From: Rotaria sp. Silwood1
Lineage: Eukaryota; Rotifera; Eurotatoria; Philodinida; Philodinidae
Reading direction: 5' to 3'
Length of the DNA stretch: 64,000 nucleotides
NCBI GenBank assembly: GCA_905250075.1
Contig: CAJNOP010000367.1
Coordinates: 1 to 64,000, forward strand
In this document: positions 10,861-24,800 of the stretch, piece by piece
How positions within the stretch are numbered: the first letter of the stretch is position 1
Layout of the letters: each line of letters begins with the position of its first letter
Notes under the pieces: generated by a model
Told to the model about the DNA's origin: nothing
Databases searched by the model: none
What the model saw: only the letters and a program-made list of their open reading frames with translations
Program-made: the position numbers and the translations under genes

Positions 10861-11391
10861 CTATTTGACGCGTTTAGCAGGAATACCACGATGATTAAGT
10901 TCATGTTCTATTTGCATTGCAGCACATGGTCCAACACAAAGTGCTGTTACACAGCAATCTTCTATTAAACTTCCCTAGAAGAAAAATGTTTTAATTGATA
11001 TAAAAAAAAAGAGATTGATTTACTTTAATCTTAAACGCTGTTCGAACTTTTGTTCGTACTGCCATCAATGAACATGGATTGAGACAACATGTAAGTAAAT
11101 GATCACCAACACGATCAGTTAATTGAGCTATAAAGCATGGAGCGCAACAACATGCATACGCCGCTAAAAAGAAACAACTCAATATCATATGGATATAGTC
11201 TATCGTATAACGACGATATCGTTACATACATCGTGAACATGGTTTAAAGGAAGCAAAAAGAGTATTTTGCCAATTATCAGTAAATGGATAAAGGTCAGTT
11301 GAACCTGCAGGTTGTCGTGAAACTGGTTGACTATATCGAAGTATTTGATAATTAGATGAACTACAAAGTGAAGTCTACTATACCTTGTCAT
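10861..11391 (-). CDS. PLAC8/cornifelin-family cysteine-rich protein (copy 1)
   Basis: The reconstructed gene has coding segments 11384-11391, 11230-11360, 11024-11163 and 10861-10974, giving 130 aa with TAG at 10861-10863. The PLAC8 pattern is clear: NWQNTLFASFKPCSR, then AYACCCAPCFIAQL, CCLNPCSLMAVRTKVR, and KGSLIEDCC followed by CVGPCAAMQIEHEL. Family members are small Cys-rich membrane-associated proteins with varied roles; some affect metal handling or cell size, so no specific role is claimed. The first coding piece (ATGACAAG) is tentative because it implies an intron of only 23 bases; a more distant first exon is the alternative. The gene lies directly downstream of copy 2 on the same strand. 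Confidence 0.8.
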
Positions 11392-11850
11392 AGTTATTCT
11401 TATTAATCAGTTGAACGACGATGCAAATGTAGAGTTAGATATAAGTTACAACTTCTCTAAATTGACGCTGAAGACACAATAAGCTTCGCCTATAAACAAT
11501 TGTTGTTAAGGGTAAGTGAGAGAGAGAGAGAGAGAGAAAAAGTTGTAAGCAAATGGTTTAATTACTTCTCTTTAACAATAAATCAATAGGAAAGAGAAGA
11601 AAGAAAAATGTTCTCGTCAATGAACTTGCTTTATTTCATCTATAGTATACGGAGTCCTTTTCTTATTTGATATTAACAAAAAAATATCGTCACTATGACA
11701 ATAATAATAATATAAAAGAAAAAAAAATCACAGAGTAAAGGAAAAATAGAGAAAATAAATGAAATACATTGATAATCAAAATGGATTAAATTCGACTAAG
11801 ATCTATTACAGAAACAAAAAGAAAATAACATTTCTGTTTTTTTTTTTTCT

Positions 11851-12463
11851 TTAATTATAACTATTATATTGATGAAAACGTTCGTTTCGAGTATGTTTAC
11901 TCTTGTTTTGTTTTGAAATATCCCACATGCCTTGAGATTCAAGTTCACTTGCCATTTGTGTTGCTGTACATGCACAACAACAATCGGCTGCACAAAGATC
12001 ACCACAACATGAACCCTTAATTAATGAAACTTCAATATAAAAATTTATTTATTTTTTTTATTATTTCAACAAACTTCAATACGTCGTGCTGTTCGTAGTT
12101 TTGTTCGGAGATAAACTAATGAACATGGACAACAACCAATAATTGTTGTTTCACCTAAATGTTTTGCTAATTTACAACCCATACAACATGAACAGAAACA
12201 TGCAAAACAACCTAAGTATTATAAAAGAAAAACAAGATTAACAATAATTAATGTCAAAACTTCGTTCTTACATCGACTCATTGGTTTACAAGAAAATAAT
12301 TCTGTTTGCCATTGATTTTCAAAAGCCCATACATTATATGAATCATATTGTTGTTTAACTACAGTTGGATGAAAATTGTATGGATAACTAAATAAGATTA
12401 GATAATAGAAAAAAAAGAAAGAAACAAACATATTTTATAAAATTCTCACGAAGAACGATTCAT
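11851..12463 (-). CDS. PLAC8/cornifelin-family cysteine-rich protein (copy 2)
   Basis: Four exons (12450-12463, 12272-12387, 12075-12211, 11851-12015) join in frame to 143 aa, from ATG at 12463 to TAA at 11851. All junctions are GT-AG. Diagnostic segments are NQWQTELFSCKPMSR, CCFACFCSCCMGCKLAKH, CCPCSLVYLRTKLRTARR, and GSCCGDLCAADCCCACTATQ followed by MASELESQG. The cysteine clusters are denser than in copy 1. The intron positions after the CKPMSR-type motif and before the GS motif agree between the copies, which supports a tandem duplication. The role is inferred only at family level. Confidence 0.85.
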
Positions 12464-13782
12464 TCTTTTATTCTTTGCAATTTTTATACAAATGAAATGT
12501 TAATATTTTACTTTAATTTATTTTATTCTTTTTTTTCTTTTTACGTTTGATTACAAATAGGAAAAGAAAAGCGAAATCATATGATTCGAAAAACTCAATA
12601 GTCCTCATACAATGATGATTGTATTATTATTATTGTTGTTTCTTTTTCTTTTTTTATTTGTTGCGTGCGTGAGAACAAAATACGAACAAATTATTGAAAA
12701 TAGCTTATAGTTTTATTTCATTAGCTTTTTGAAGACTAACAAAAACAATAGAAAAAAAATATATATATCTCAATTAATCAAACTGGATTGACTAAGATTT
12801 ATTGTTTTTGAATGTTCTAGACAAAACAAATAAATATGAAGATTGAAATTAAAAAAGTAAAGACCCACCAAAGAAGCATATAAGAAAAAAAATAACTTTC
12901 ATTGATAATATTGAAAAAGACATAAACAACGGTTTAGTGCATACCTTGACAATTAAATAAAACAACAAAATTATGTTGTCATTACAAAGCAATAACTATA
13001 TATAATAATTGTTCTTGCAACATTAATGTCCTTTTGTTGAAGTTGAATAAACAATGTCATCATAGTATATTTCACGTCCGACAAATTCAGGGCGTAGAAA
13101 AATGTTTTTTTTATGTATCACTTGAATACAAGTGAATGATACTATAGTACACTAAAATAAACATACAACAAAAAAATCTTTCTAACGATATTTACATTCA
13201 TCAGAGAATACTACAGATTAATAAATGTTATAAAAAAAATTTTTGTTTAATTACGAATACAATTTGATTTTTATATGTATACATAAAGCATTTTCGTAAA
13301 TAAAAGAATGAAATCTAGGATGTCTAATGGAATGTAAAATGACACTCGTTTTAATCATTTCAAAAAAAAAAGAAGTGAAGTTAAACTTATCGTAATCATT
13401 CAATCTTATGCATTGAAAAACTTCGATCATACGCATCGTATTGAGCTTATCCCTCTCCTATACACATATTCAAAAGGTTGAAATTTACCCCACACTTTTT
13501 TCTAATTACGTCACGAGTCGTTTTCTACGAAATATTCATTTATGATACTCATTTGTCTTTTTTTGTTCAATTCATGTTACCAATATTTTAATAAAATGTG
13601 TAGATAAGTATATAATTAATTCATTCTTATTAGACTTCAATGCATGTATAAAAATTCTCAAAACAAACAAACAAACAACATATAATAAAAAGAAAAAAAA
13701 AATCATATGAAGTTTTTCTTTTCTATTTTTTTCTTTTTATACAAATATGATTGAGGAAAAAAAAAAAGAGAGAATAAACGAA
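12464..13782. other. intergenic region, no gene seen
   Basis: This region lies between the PLAC8 pair and the 3' end of the Ig receptor. It has A/T homopolymers and short simple repeats only. A 61-codon minus-strand frame near 13251-13436 is not convincing. Confidence 0.4.
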
Positions 13783-16700
13783 TTACACAAAAATACCATC
13801 ATCACGATAGTGTTCATAATTTCGATCATTATTATTTAAAATAAAATTTTTATCATCTTTTGAATTTTCTCGATTATATTCATTCATAGAATTTATTTCT
13901 GTCCATTTTTGATCATTATTTAAATTTGTTGTATTTAAATATTCATTTGCTAATATATGATTTTCAACAATAAGACTATTTTGTCGATCATAATCTATTT
14001 TTGAATATGATGAAGAATCACGATGTTTTTCATGATAATGTTCTTGATCACGTAAATCACGTTCAGGTGAATAATGATTACGTTGAGTAGGTCTTATGAC
14101 ATGTTTATCAAGAAAATAAAATGATTCTGGTGTTGTATAAAAATCTAAACTATTTAATTTTGTTGCTACTTGAAAACTTGAACGACGTTGCATTGTTCCA
14201 GAATATTGATTTAATTCTTTATATGGTTCTTTTTGAGAATCAAATGGAGATAATATAGTATGATTACGATTTATAAGTAAAGTTTTCATTGTTGATACTG
14301 TTCCATTTGATCGTTCATTAGATAAATTATGTATATGATCAAGATCAGTTTCTTTTAATGTACTTCGTCGATTTGATATTATATCATCTTCAGTTAAAGA
14401 TGTTTTTTTCTGAGGTAAACTATTACGATGTAATGTAGATGATTCAGATGATATTATATAATCTTTTGAACGATAAGGACGAACAGGATATGTTATGCCA
14501 TTGCCATTGTGTTTTAAATGTACTATAAAACCGAAAACTTAGTTAAAATTTGAAATACTACAAGCAGGGCCCGCGCGAAGGATCAAATATTAGGGGGGGT
14601 GTACGGCGGATTGGGGGGGGGGGGGGTGTAAGGAAGAATTTTCAGAAAAATCTTGCAGAAAAATTATAAAATGTAGACAAAATCTGCTTTTGTGGGCGGA
14701 AAAAACTGAAAATTTTTCGTTTTTAAGGGGGGTGTACACCCCTAAACCCCCCGCTCGCGCGGGGCCTGACTACAAGAGTATTATTTTTTTTTTTTTATCT
14801 TCCATTTATATGTATTTCTTCTTTATTCATGAACTAGTGGATAAACTTATTTAGAACTATTAAAATATGAATTGAATCAATTTCTTTTGATTTCGATCTT
14901 AATGAAAAAATGATTCAATACAATTCTCGGATTTAGAAAGAATCTTGTCAATTTAAAATTTTCCCTACTGGATACTTAATTATAGATAATTAAGATCATT
15001 TGTTTTACTTTCGACTTCGATCATACTGGTAGAGCACTTTGTCAATATTTTTTTAGTGATGTACTTTTCGTTTTCTTAACTAATTTATTACCTAAAGATG
15101 TTTTACCATTGGGACTATTTTCTGAATGATGAGAATTATGATTTCGATAAGTAAGATCTAAATAGACACAAATTTAATTTAATTAATAATTTCAAACACA
15201 AAAATTTACTTTCAAAATTGCTTTCAGTTTTTCGTTTATAATTCGTTGTTTTTCGTAATTTATGACACGTACAACAAATTAGAATTAATGAAGTAAGACA
15301 TGCACCAATAATAAACAATGCCATATAAGGCCATGAAATACCAGTTTTATCTGCAAATGATTCAACTAAATAAGATTAGTATATAAATATTTATTTGAAA
15401 ATATTCTTTTTCTTTTTTTCAAACATACATACCTCTCGATTTTCCAACTTGAATTGAATAACTTCGATCAAAATTATCTCCAAATTTATTTTTTGTAAAT
15501 ACTCGAAAATCATGATGATATTCAGGTTTAAGATCAGGAAGAATAAAGGCACAATTACCTAATACGAAGAAGACAAAAAAAAAACAATAGAAACAGTATA
15601 TTGATAATAATTTTTGATGTTTCAAACAAACCTTTTAAACGAGCATGTTCTGAATAAGAACCATTCTGTTGTCGTTTATACATATAACAAAAAAAATCTT
15701 CATCACCTTGATGAAATCCAGCCATACAATTTACAGTTAATGTTGAATTTATATATGTATAATGACATGATTCTATTGGATCAGGTATACCTTAAAATAA
15801 AAATAAAAAGGATCGATTGTTTTATTTAATATTCATAGAAAAATATAAATTATATTTAGATATGAGCCAAAAAAATCTAAAATAATTAGTTGAACTTATG
15901 TTCTAAGATTGTAAATTATAGATCAAAATATTTTTATTTGATTTCTTGGTAAATATCTAAAGTTACATTGAATATTTAATAAAACAATCGTAACTCAACT
16001 TCAAAGACTTATGAACATGAATCTCTTTGAGAATTTCTCAAATATTACCTAGACTTCCTTTTGAATCTAATATGTACTTAAGCGGCGAGTATTAGTTTGA
16101 GTAGTTTCCTTGTCAAGGACTCAATGTAATAGCGTAATCAAGGGTGAAGTATGGCGTCGCTTTACCACTACAAGAAAGAAAAACATACTAATTACCATCA
16201 TTAACACTATATTATATAGATTTTCTTCAAAATTATACAACATTGCTCTATTATCCACGACCTCCTGATTATGCGACGAACTAAACTAAATATTCTTACA
16301 AATCAACATACGTATACATATATTAACTGAATTAGGAAAAAACATATTTGTTAAAAGAGTTTTAAAAAACAGTACGACGTAAACTTAACTAACCTCCTAA
16401 AACCATATTAAAATGACAGTCTCCAAATAAACCTAATTCGTTTTGTGCTCGACAAGTAATTTGTCCAAAATCAGTATTATAATTTGGTATTATAGTAATA
16501 TAATTTGATGTTTTATTTAAATTATGTCCTAAATATATATTTCCATTTGGTAGATGCCAAGTAAAATTAATTTTTGTAGGATTTCCATTATTCATATGAC
16601 ATGTTAAATTAATTGGACGATATATACCAGTAGAATATTCAGGCACAAATGATATCTTACGAGAACATATTGGACTGTCTAGAATAGAGCAAAAAAAAAA

Positions 16701-19700
16701 GAGAGAAATTATTATCAATAAAAAAAACAAAAAATGATTTTAGTAGTTTGTTTTTTCCTATGATGATAATAGATTTATTTGTTGACATATAAACAAATGG
16801 ATGAATGACATCCGTTAGACAAAAATACATGTGCATATTATTAATCAACAGAATTTTTTTGTTGATGGTTAACCAGTCGTATAGATTATTCGATGTTAGA
16901 TATTCGAATATTTCTATTCATTAGTTATTTTACTTCTTCTTCTTTTTTTTGTTCAGGTTGAAGATATATCTAATCGACCATATGCACTTTTCTATCAGAC
17001 ATTTAATTTCTATATAGAACAAATAAGACAACTGACATTGTTTCAGCTACTTAACCTTACATATATATATAGAGAGAGAGAAAGAGATTCTATCTTTAAA
17101 TGTCAGTAATCAAGCAGAGCAACAATACGAGACACGATAATTCGTTGTTTGCCCTTTTACAACATTTTCTCATTGATTATTTCCAAAACAAAATGTATTA
17201 AACTTATCTCATAAAACTAAATACCCTACTTACAAGAATGAATATTATAAAATATTTAATTAAAACATGGAAATATTATTAATAAAGACTGTTGTAAATA
17301 ATAGAATGGATAAGAAACAGAAAAAAGAATGTGTCTTGTCTTCTTTTTTCTTTTGCCTCATATACATATTACATACTGGTGGCGAGAAAGAAACACTATG
17401 AGCAGAACGTGCATCATATATATAACTTTTCTTTTTTTCTAGTAATAGATAGTTCAAAGATGTGGTATACATTCATACACTAGCTAATAACCGAAGCTTC
17501 GTCAATATCAAAGAATAAGACAAGAAAAAGAAGAAGCCTCATCAGGACTGTTGTTGATTAATAACATGTCAGTTTTAATTGGTCACAAAATTGGACGCCG
17601 TCAGCACATATATATACATACATATATAGAAAGAGAAATCTCTTCAATCAACATCTGTTAAGTGCAATTCTTTGACTTTTACAGATAAAATATCATAATT
17701 TAACATACTTTGTTTATTATCAACAAATAATAATAATAATACTTCGTAGAACAACAAGCGTCAATGGTTTATTTGATAAGAACACATTACATTTTATTCT
17801 ATATTCTTTTAGAAAGAAGCATCTCGCCCTCGAGTTATATTTCCTCTTCGTCTTCTTATACACTTGTGTTCCATGTGTGTGCCATCATCATATGAATGTG
17901 TGTATATGGTGCAGTCAACCGAAAAATAAATGACGATGTAAAAGAGGGGGAAAAAAGTGGAGAAAAAAAAAGACAGAAGAGAGTTGATCAAATTGAATGA
18001 GACAAGGGATCGGTCAATGGTCTTGACAAGTAAAATAGAATTAAAAATAAAGGCGGAGCTTATAATAATAACAAAAATGAAAATGTAAAATCTTCTAAAT
18101 TGAAAATTTTAATGAATATGATCTCGTTATCATAAGGACTTGTTTTTTTTTGTTCTTTATTTCGTTTATAATACTTACAAGCAACATCCATTTGAAGAAT
18201 ATTTGAAAGTATTCGATATTGTTCTTGTTGATTTTCATTATTATTATTATTATTATATATTCGACTTTGTGTTGCTTCACAATGAAATGTACGTTTATGA
18301 AAATAACGATTTATACGAAGTATTAAAACAAGTATTGTTCGATATGTTTTATCGTCGTTTTCTATTGTAGAATTTCTTTCAATATGATAATCAATATGAA
18401 ATGGAAAATGAAGAATAGCTGCTGGTAAAGCTCGTGAGACTACACATGTAAGACGTATTAATTGATGTTCACGTAAGTATATAGAACCATTATTTGATCT
18501 TAATGATTGATGTAAAAGATTATGATCAGTTTGATTTGATAGATGATCGTTTGTTGAATCATATGATGATATTAATTGAGCACCAAATTCAACAGTTGTA
18601 AGGCGAACTAAAACATTAACAAAAAAATATTTTTTTTTTTTGAATAGATTTTTATTAGAAAATTCATTATATATTATATATATATCTTAATCTTTTATAG
18701 AAAATGAATAATAATGAAAAAGTATAAGAAAGTATCAATAATAAAAAGAAAAAAAAAACTCCATTTGGTTTCTAATCATATATATGAATGTACTTTTTTT
18801 TTTTATTAGAATAACATATACAATACGTCATAGAAGAAATAAGAGAAAATTTAACAAGCGGAAATATAAAATTATGATCTATGTAGTGAATAGGAAAGCG
18901 AAAGAGAGAGAGAGAGAATAATAGAAATAGTATGAATAAAAACGATGGATACTATTAATTGATTAGCACAATACTAACACGGAAAGTGAGGAAAGAAAAA
19001 TAGGAAATAACTAGATGCATACTTATCAAGAGTAGATATAGAGAAAAAAAAATGGGTGGCTGAAATCAGATCTCCGGAAACAATCATACGTTGGCTCTAG
19101 TTGCAAGATTCATAATTCAAAAAGATTCGTCATTATTATCTCTTGGGACATATGTTGTAATCGTTGAATACGATATTCATAGTATGAAAAGAAGAAGGAC
19201 AATGTTGTCAAAGTAAATCTGAACAATGATCAAATTCGAATAGATTCTCATATCTTATTCTTTTAACGTAAATGTGCAATGAAGCAAAAGAAAGAGAGAA
19301 AAAAGAAAATAACAGAAGAAATATGCAAATACAATTTCATTTAATAAATCAATAATAGTCAAGTTATAGATATATATCGATTATTTTCTTCATAAAATTA
19401 ATATTAATTTAACAAATTCTATACTTAGATGTGTATAAAAAGAAAAACACTTTATGTAATATTATTTATATTTATCTTAATGCACTATCAATCATAAAAA
19501 AGCGTGCATATATGTTAAGAAAAATAATCGGAAATTATTTCCGAAAAGTGTATAACACGCATCCTTCCCATTCCATTAACATCAGATTGATGTGAATTAG
19601 TTCAGTTGCCTAACACTTCTTTATATATCAAAAGCAGCATGCACTCTCTCTCTCCCTCTCTCTAACGAAGAATTTTTTTTCAATTAATCATACATATACA

Positions 19701-21831
19701 ATTGCTCATCTAATATGAACACAAAAACAATTTGTATATCCATACGCAATTTATTAAATAACATATGTTCGAAAAAATATAAAAAATATGTCGATGAATC
19801 ATATGATAATTATCATATAGTTCAAGAATGAAAAGATATTTATTCGACTTATTGTATTCATAACTATGTTACTTTATGTTAATTATAATAAATAATATTA
19901 ATAATTTTCTTTTTTCTATATGTTAAAATTCATAACATAATACATGTCAAAAATATAAAATATTGAACTAGAGATTCTATTATTAAAGTGAACAACATTT
20001 TTGTTTAATTTATTGACAAGAATAATAATATTAAAAAGAAAAGCACTCTAAATATACACACATATTTGAATCTGACATATTGAACGAAATCAACAAAATT
20101 GCATGTCCGGATGTCATATTAAACTTATTTATTTGATTACTAGTCGCTGTAAAAACACATAAAAAAAGCATGCATACATAACTCATATAGAGATATTAAA
20201 AAGAACAAGCAATAATGATGGCAGTATATATATATATATATGTATATCTTAGGGTTCAGTCCAGAGTCTTTTTATCGATAAAATAAAAATGTAAAAGACT
20301 CTTGTCTGCATCCTGAGATGTAAATAGAATTTCATCTAATCAATAAAGTAAATAATAATATCGATTATGGTATGTAAACACAAGATTATTATAGAAAAAT
20401 ACAATATTTTTACTTTTCTTATATAATTTATAATAGAATATTATTAAATGGAATTCAAATGAACAAAATAGATCAATTTAGAAAATTAAAACAGTAGAAA
20501 CTCTTAATTCTTAGAATAATGATTAATATTTTATATGTCTACTTCAGAAATTTATATAAAAATTTATCTACCAGTCGTGTATTAAATAATAACGAGTTGT
20601 AAAGAATCAATTCAATTATTTGTATTTTTCAAGTTTCTCTATGAAAATCATATATAATTATATTCAAAAAGTTTTCAATACATATGAACAATTGTAAAAG
20701 AATAAATATATGAATATTTATAGATTAAAATAAATCACCTTTCATTTGACTCAAATCGTTTCATTACGAGTAGCTTACTTCTAAATAAAAATAAATCCAC
20801 AACACAAGCCTGATCAATTGATCATACTATCCCAATCAGAGATGGACAAAGTCGCACCGCACCTCCCCGCGCCGTTGCTCACGCCTACGCTACACTAGTC
20901 TGAGCTTCGATGAGCGCATGCTTAGAGCATCCCGGTATTCGGTGGAGTTTGAGAAACTGATTGGTAGAGCAAAGAGAAAGAGAGATGTGCGTAGCGCCTT
21001 GGCGCGGGGAGGCGCGGTGCGATTTTGTCCATCTCTGATCCCAATCATTCCCATTTACTACAGATAAATACGAATATGTAGAAGTTAGAATTTTTATCTA
21101 TCTTTGAAAAAATCTTAGATTCTACAAGATATGTATAACTGATATTATCATGAGAATCTCGATTATTTTTCAATATTAATTCCGAAGAGTCTTCTATATT
21201 CATAATGCTATAATAATGCAGTATTAATAAACAAATTAAAATCTACTATTAAGAAAGTTGAACAAGAAAAAAATTTTTTTATTCTATATTAAATTTGACT
21301 CTACAAATATTTTTCATTCAGCAAGTGAAGGAAATAATATTTGTTGAATTAAAAAAAAAAGATTTAAAAAAAAATGAAGAATAGATAAGAACTATTAAAA
21401 ATACAAAAATATGACATTCATTATAACTAATTTTATATGAATTAAATAATAGATAAATTTTACATACCTAAAACAATTAAATTAAATTGTCGAATAGCTC
21501 CAAGTGTTTCACATTCATAAATTCCTGAATCATTTGATTTTAATTGACGTATATTTAATATTTGTGAATTAATATGATTATTATTATGTTCAAAAAATAT
21601 TTTTGAACGAAATTTTGGTAAAATAACACCATATCTTGTTGCTAATAAATTTGGTCTTTTCCACCAAGCAATATCATTTAAATCACATCGAAAATTAACA
21701 TCATCATATTCAAAATGATAAATTATTTCAAAACGATTATTATCATCATTATTACTATTAATCATATTTATTTTATAAAAAAATAATAGAAAAATTAATA
21801 TAAATAACTGATGATATTCAATTGTATACAT
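13783..21831 (-). CDS. Ig/FN3 single-pass transmembrane receptor
   Basis: Eight exons join in frame to 774 aa: 21468-21831, 18179-18607, 16394-16678, 15632-15790, 15433-15558, 15210-15365, 15092-15157, 13783-14522. All seven introns are in phase 1, the usual arrangement for extracellular modules. Residues 1-31 look like a signal peptide. Ig1 has C49, W56 and the DSGIYEC motif ending at C107. Ig2 has C176 and C231, and Ig3 has C291, W305 and C340. One FN3 domain spans about 360-454. A membrane segment lies near 466-487 (ALFIIGACLTSLILICC), followed by a tail of about 285 aa with no recognised catalytic domain. The tail ends GIFV, which fits a class II PDZ ligand. The role is probably cell adhesion or guidance at the plasma membrane; the orthology is not resolved. 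The first two introns are 2.9 and 1.5 kb. Two hAT-like elements sit in introns 1 and 7. Confidence 0.85.
14565..14768. mobile_element. hAT-like MITE in intron 7 of the Ig receptor
   Basis: The 204-base element has GC-rich inverted ends (left CAGGGCCCGCGCGA, right end complementary CAGGCCCCGCGCGA). It is flanked by a perfect 8-base duplication, ACTACAAG (14557-14564 and 14769-14776). G-runs next to the ends (GGGGGGTGTAC) are mirrored. It has no coding capacity. The near-identical ends suggest a young insertion. Confidence 0.85.
20837..21037. mobile_element. hAT-like MITE in intron 1 of the Ig receptor
   Basis: This 201-base element has inverted repeats of about 37 bases starting CAGAGATGGACAAA. 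It is flanked by a perfect 8-base duplication, ATCCCAAT (20829-20836 and 21038-21045). CAGAGATGG ends are classic for hAT elements. It is strikingly GC-rich (CGCACCGCACCTCCCCGCGC) against an AT-rich intron. There is no transposase frame. Confidence 0.9.
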
Positions 21832-24800
21832 GTGACGACAATGATTCAAACATAGTCGTCGTTGCTATTAATATAAACAATTATCTAAGAGAAAAAAAGA
21901 CAAAAAAAATTTCTTTGTTGTTTGTCTTTTTTTTTTTTGTATAGATAAAGATGATAAACAAATAAGTAACAAATGTCGTCGGGTTCATTAAGATTATCGA
22001 TTCATGATCGATGATATTATTATTAAATACATATGAATATATATCTTAGTTTATATATTATATGATTGAATTTCAATGTAAAGTTAATATTATTTATATG
22101 ACAATCAAATATTTTTATTTAACAAACCTGTATACTTAAATTTAATTTAACAATATATATATATATTCAAAAAAAGATATAGTTGATTATTTTTGTTAGT
22201 TTTACATTAATGCATTCTATGTCTTGTTAAGATAAAGTAAGCACAGCAGGAGTCGTTTAGTAAATGAACGTGTCAGAATGAAACAAAAGAAGATATAGAC
22301 ACTTTATGTATCAACACATGATGAAAGGAGGGTCAGACAGGAAAAAAAAGGAAAAAGTCAATATATGCAAAAATATCAATCGACGTTCTTTCGTAGTGTT
22401 ACTAATCATAGCATGTCTTACATAAAAAGATGATAGTTGAATTGTCGAACAAAAAATAATAATAATAATCACCTCTGACGCGTGAAACAATTTTTATTGA
22501 CTGTTCCAGTCATCTTCATTCTTTACATATTTATAATATATATATATATATATACTATAAACGATTAATCGAATGATTGACTAATTCCCTTTAGTGCACT
22601 GTCTTTTCGTCTCTCCCGGCTATAAACTTACTATTGTTGTCAAGTTATATTATCGAATGATGTATTCTTTAGTATTATTTTTTTTTCTTCTCTTGAACTC
22701 TAATACAAACATATCGATCTCTGTTTTTTTTCTTATCGTAAAGTAACTGATGATGTCTGTTCAGGATCATCGACAGTATTCTAATCATCAATGTGTCAGA
22801 TTGAATGCAGAAATAGATAGAAAGGTGAATAATAATAATAATAAATCGACAAAGAAACAGTATTTGTAGTAATAGCAGCAGTAGTAATGCTAATCATCTA
22901 CTATTCGTTTATTCGTCTACCCGTTGATAACAATAGTTAGATAAATCATTTTAACAGTAGGAAAAAGTAAATCGAGACGATTTTGTCTTGCGTGCAAGAA
23001 AACAATTATCGATATATATATATAGACATACACACACACTTGTGTTATATAGAATATATCGAACAAGAAATAATTAACAAATTCTAATATTTAATCAAAC
23101 AATTGAAGTCTTATAATGATTTCTTTAATAAACATATTCCTCGTAGAAGTTGCGTGTTTTAAAGAGATTATGAAACTTATTATCTTAATAAGTAGCGTTA
23201 ACTGATTGCTTATGAATGAAATATGAGACCTACTATTATCAATTCTTTTTTTCAATATATAACTGCTAAGACCTATATCCCTTACCTTGGCACAAAAAAA
23301 ACAATTATTTAAGACAAAATACCAATTGATTGAAGTACAAATAGTTTGATCAATATGAACGCTCAAGAGATTTTCTTTTGCTTCTATTTCTTCTTCTTTT
23401 TTTTTGTTCTCGTTCTCTCTCTCTCCCTCCTGGGGGAATAAATCATTGTAAGACAATAGGCGATGATATGAATGAGTACGTTTATTGAGACTGGTCATCG
23501 ATTGAGAATAAAATTAAAAAAAGGAAGAAGAGGCAAAACAAATAAGCAATAGAATAAATGAGGTCATCTTCAGACAGGTGCTTGACAAGTTGATAAAAGA
23601 GAACGAGAAAAAGATTTTTTTTTTCCGGAAAATAGCTAATCGATTTACCTCATGAATGATCGTTTCTTTTTTTTTTTTTCTCCTGATCAATATAGACAAA
23701 TTCAATTTTGTATCCATATATACTCTAATAGTACTTAGCATTTTAATTAAACGTCGAGTAACCTCTTTTTGATTTCATTTCCTGCTAGTTTTTTTTGTAT
23801 ATATATAGTCTAAAAAGATAAAGAAAAAAAAATTTGATTATTTGATCGGCGAACTCTCCCTATTGTAATTGTTTATTCAACTAATCGGAAATCTGTTACT
23901 GAGATTATTAAAAAAAAAAAGAAGGCGTATACACATGTTTCCTCTTTATAGATATATCAAAATACAATAGTGCTTTGAAAATGAGCCTAGTAATTGTCTA
24001 TCAATGTTAGATAAATAAATATTTTTTGTATAACAAGTACCTATTCATTGTTTATTTTCAATCGATCTTTATTGAACAGTTGAGTACGGTATAGTGAGCA
24101 AATAAGTCGTTAGGAGTCGCGTGCTTGTTAATAAAGACAAATGACATGCAAGAAGTAAACACATCCGTCTATCTTGAATACCATATAAATGACCAGTTAA
24201 AGAAGAGATTATAAATGTTTTGACTTTGTTCGAACTATTTGAAACCAAAAAAAAAAAATAAAACATAAAGAATCTATGTCATTGTACTTTTTTTTAAGTA
24301 GATAATGAGTTTTATAATTACAAAAAAAACAAAGTGTTTTTACCAATTTTATTTACAAGAGAAGAAGAACTTGAGACTCTATCTTGTGTTAACCTTGGCA
24401 TAGAATGCTTCACTCACTTTTCTTCGTCGCATCCCCATCATGATTATTATTATTATTATTATATATGAGTTTCATCAAGCCTTGAACAGGTATCTAGAGA
24501 GAAAGAAAAGAAAAAGAAAACTCTGATTACATTTATATTTTCCTCTATTCTTTCTCCATTTTCTTCTTCTTTTTCTTTTGTGATAACCGAGATCTATTTC
24601 ATGTCTGAATCACATCATACACACCTAACATTCTTCGTTTAGTTTCCGATTAAAAATTAACTCTATGTGTTCTTCATGCTCGTTCATGTACACACATTGT
24701 GTATGCGAATGGCATACAGAGTTAATTATACGAATATTTTTCTCATCATCATCATAATCATACATGGAAAGTGAGGAGAATAAAAAAAAAACAGAAAGAA

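Noticed and set aside
23091-23498. 135-codon minus-strand frame upstream of the Ig receptor
   Set aside because: Lys/Glu and Ile/Ser low complexity from simple repeats, no domain.
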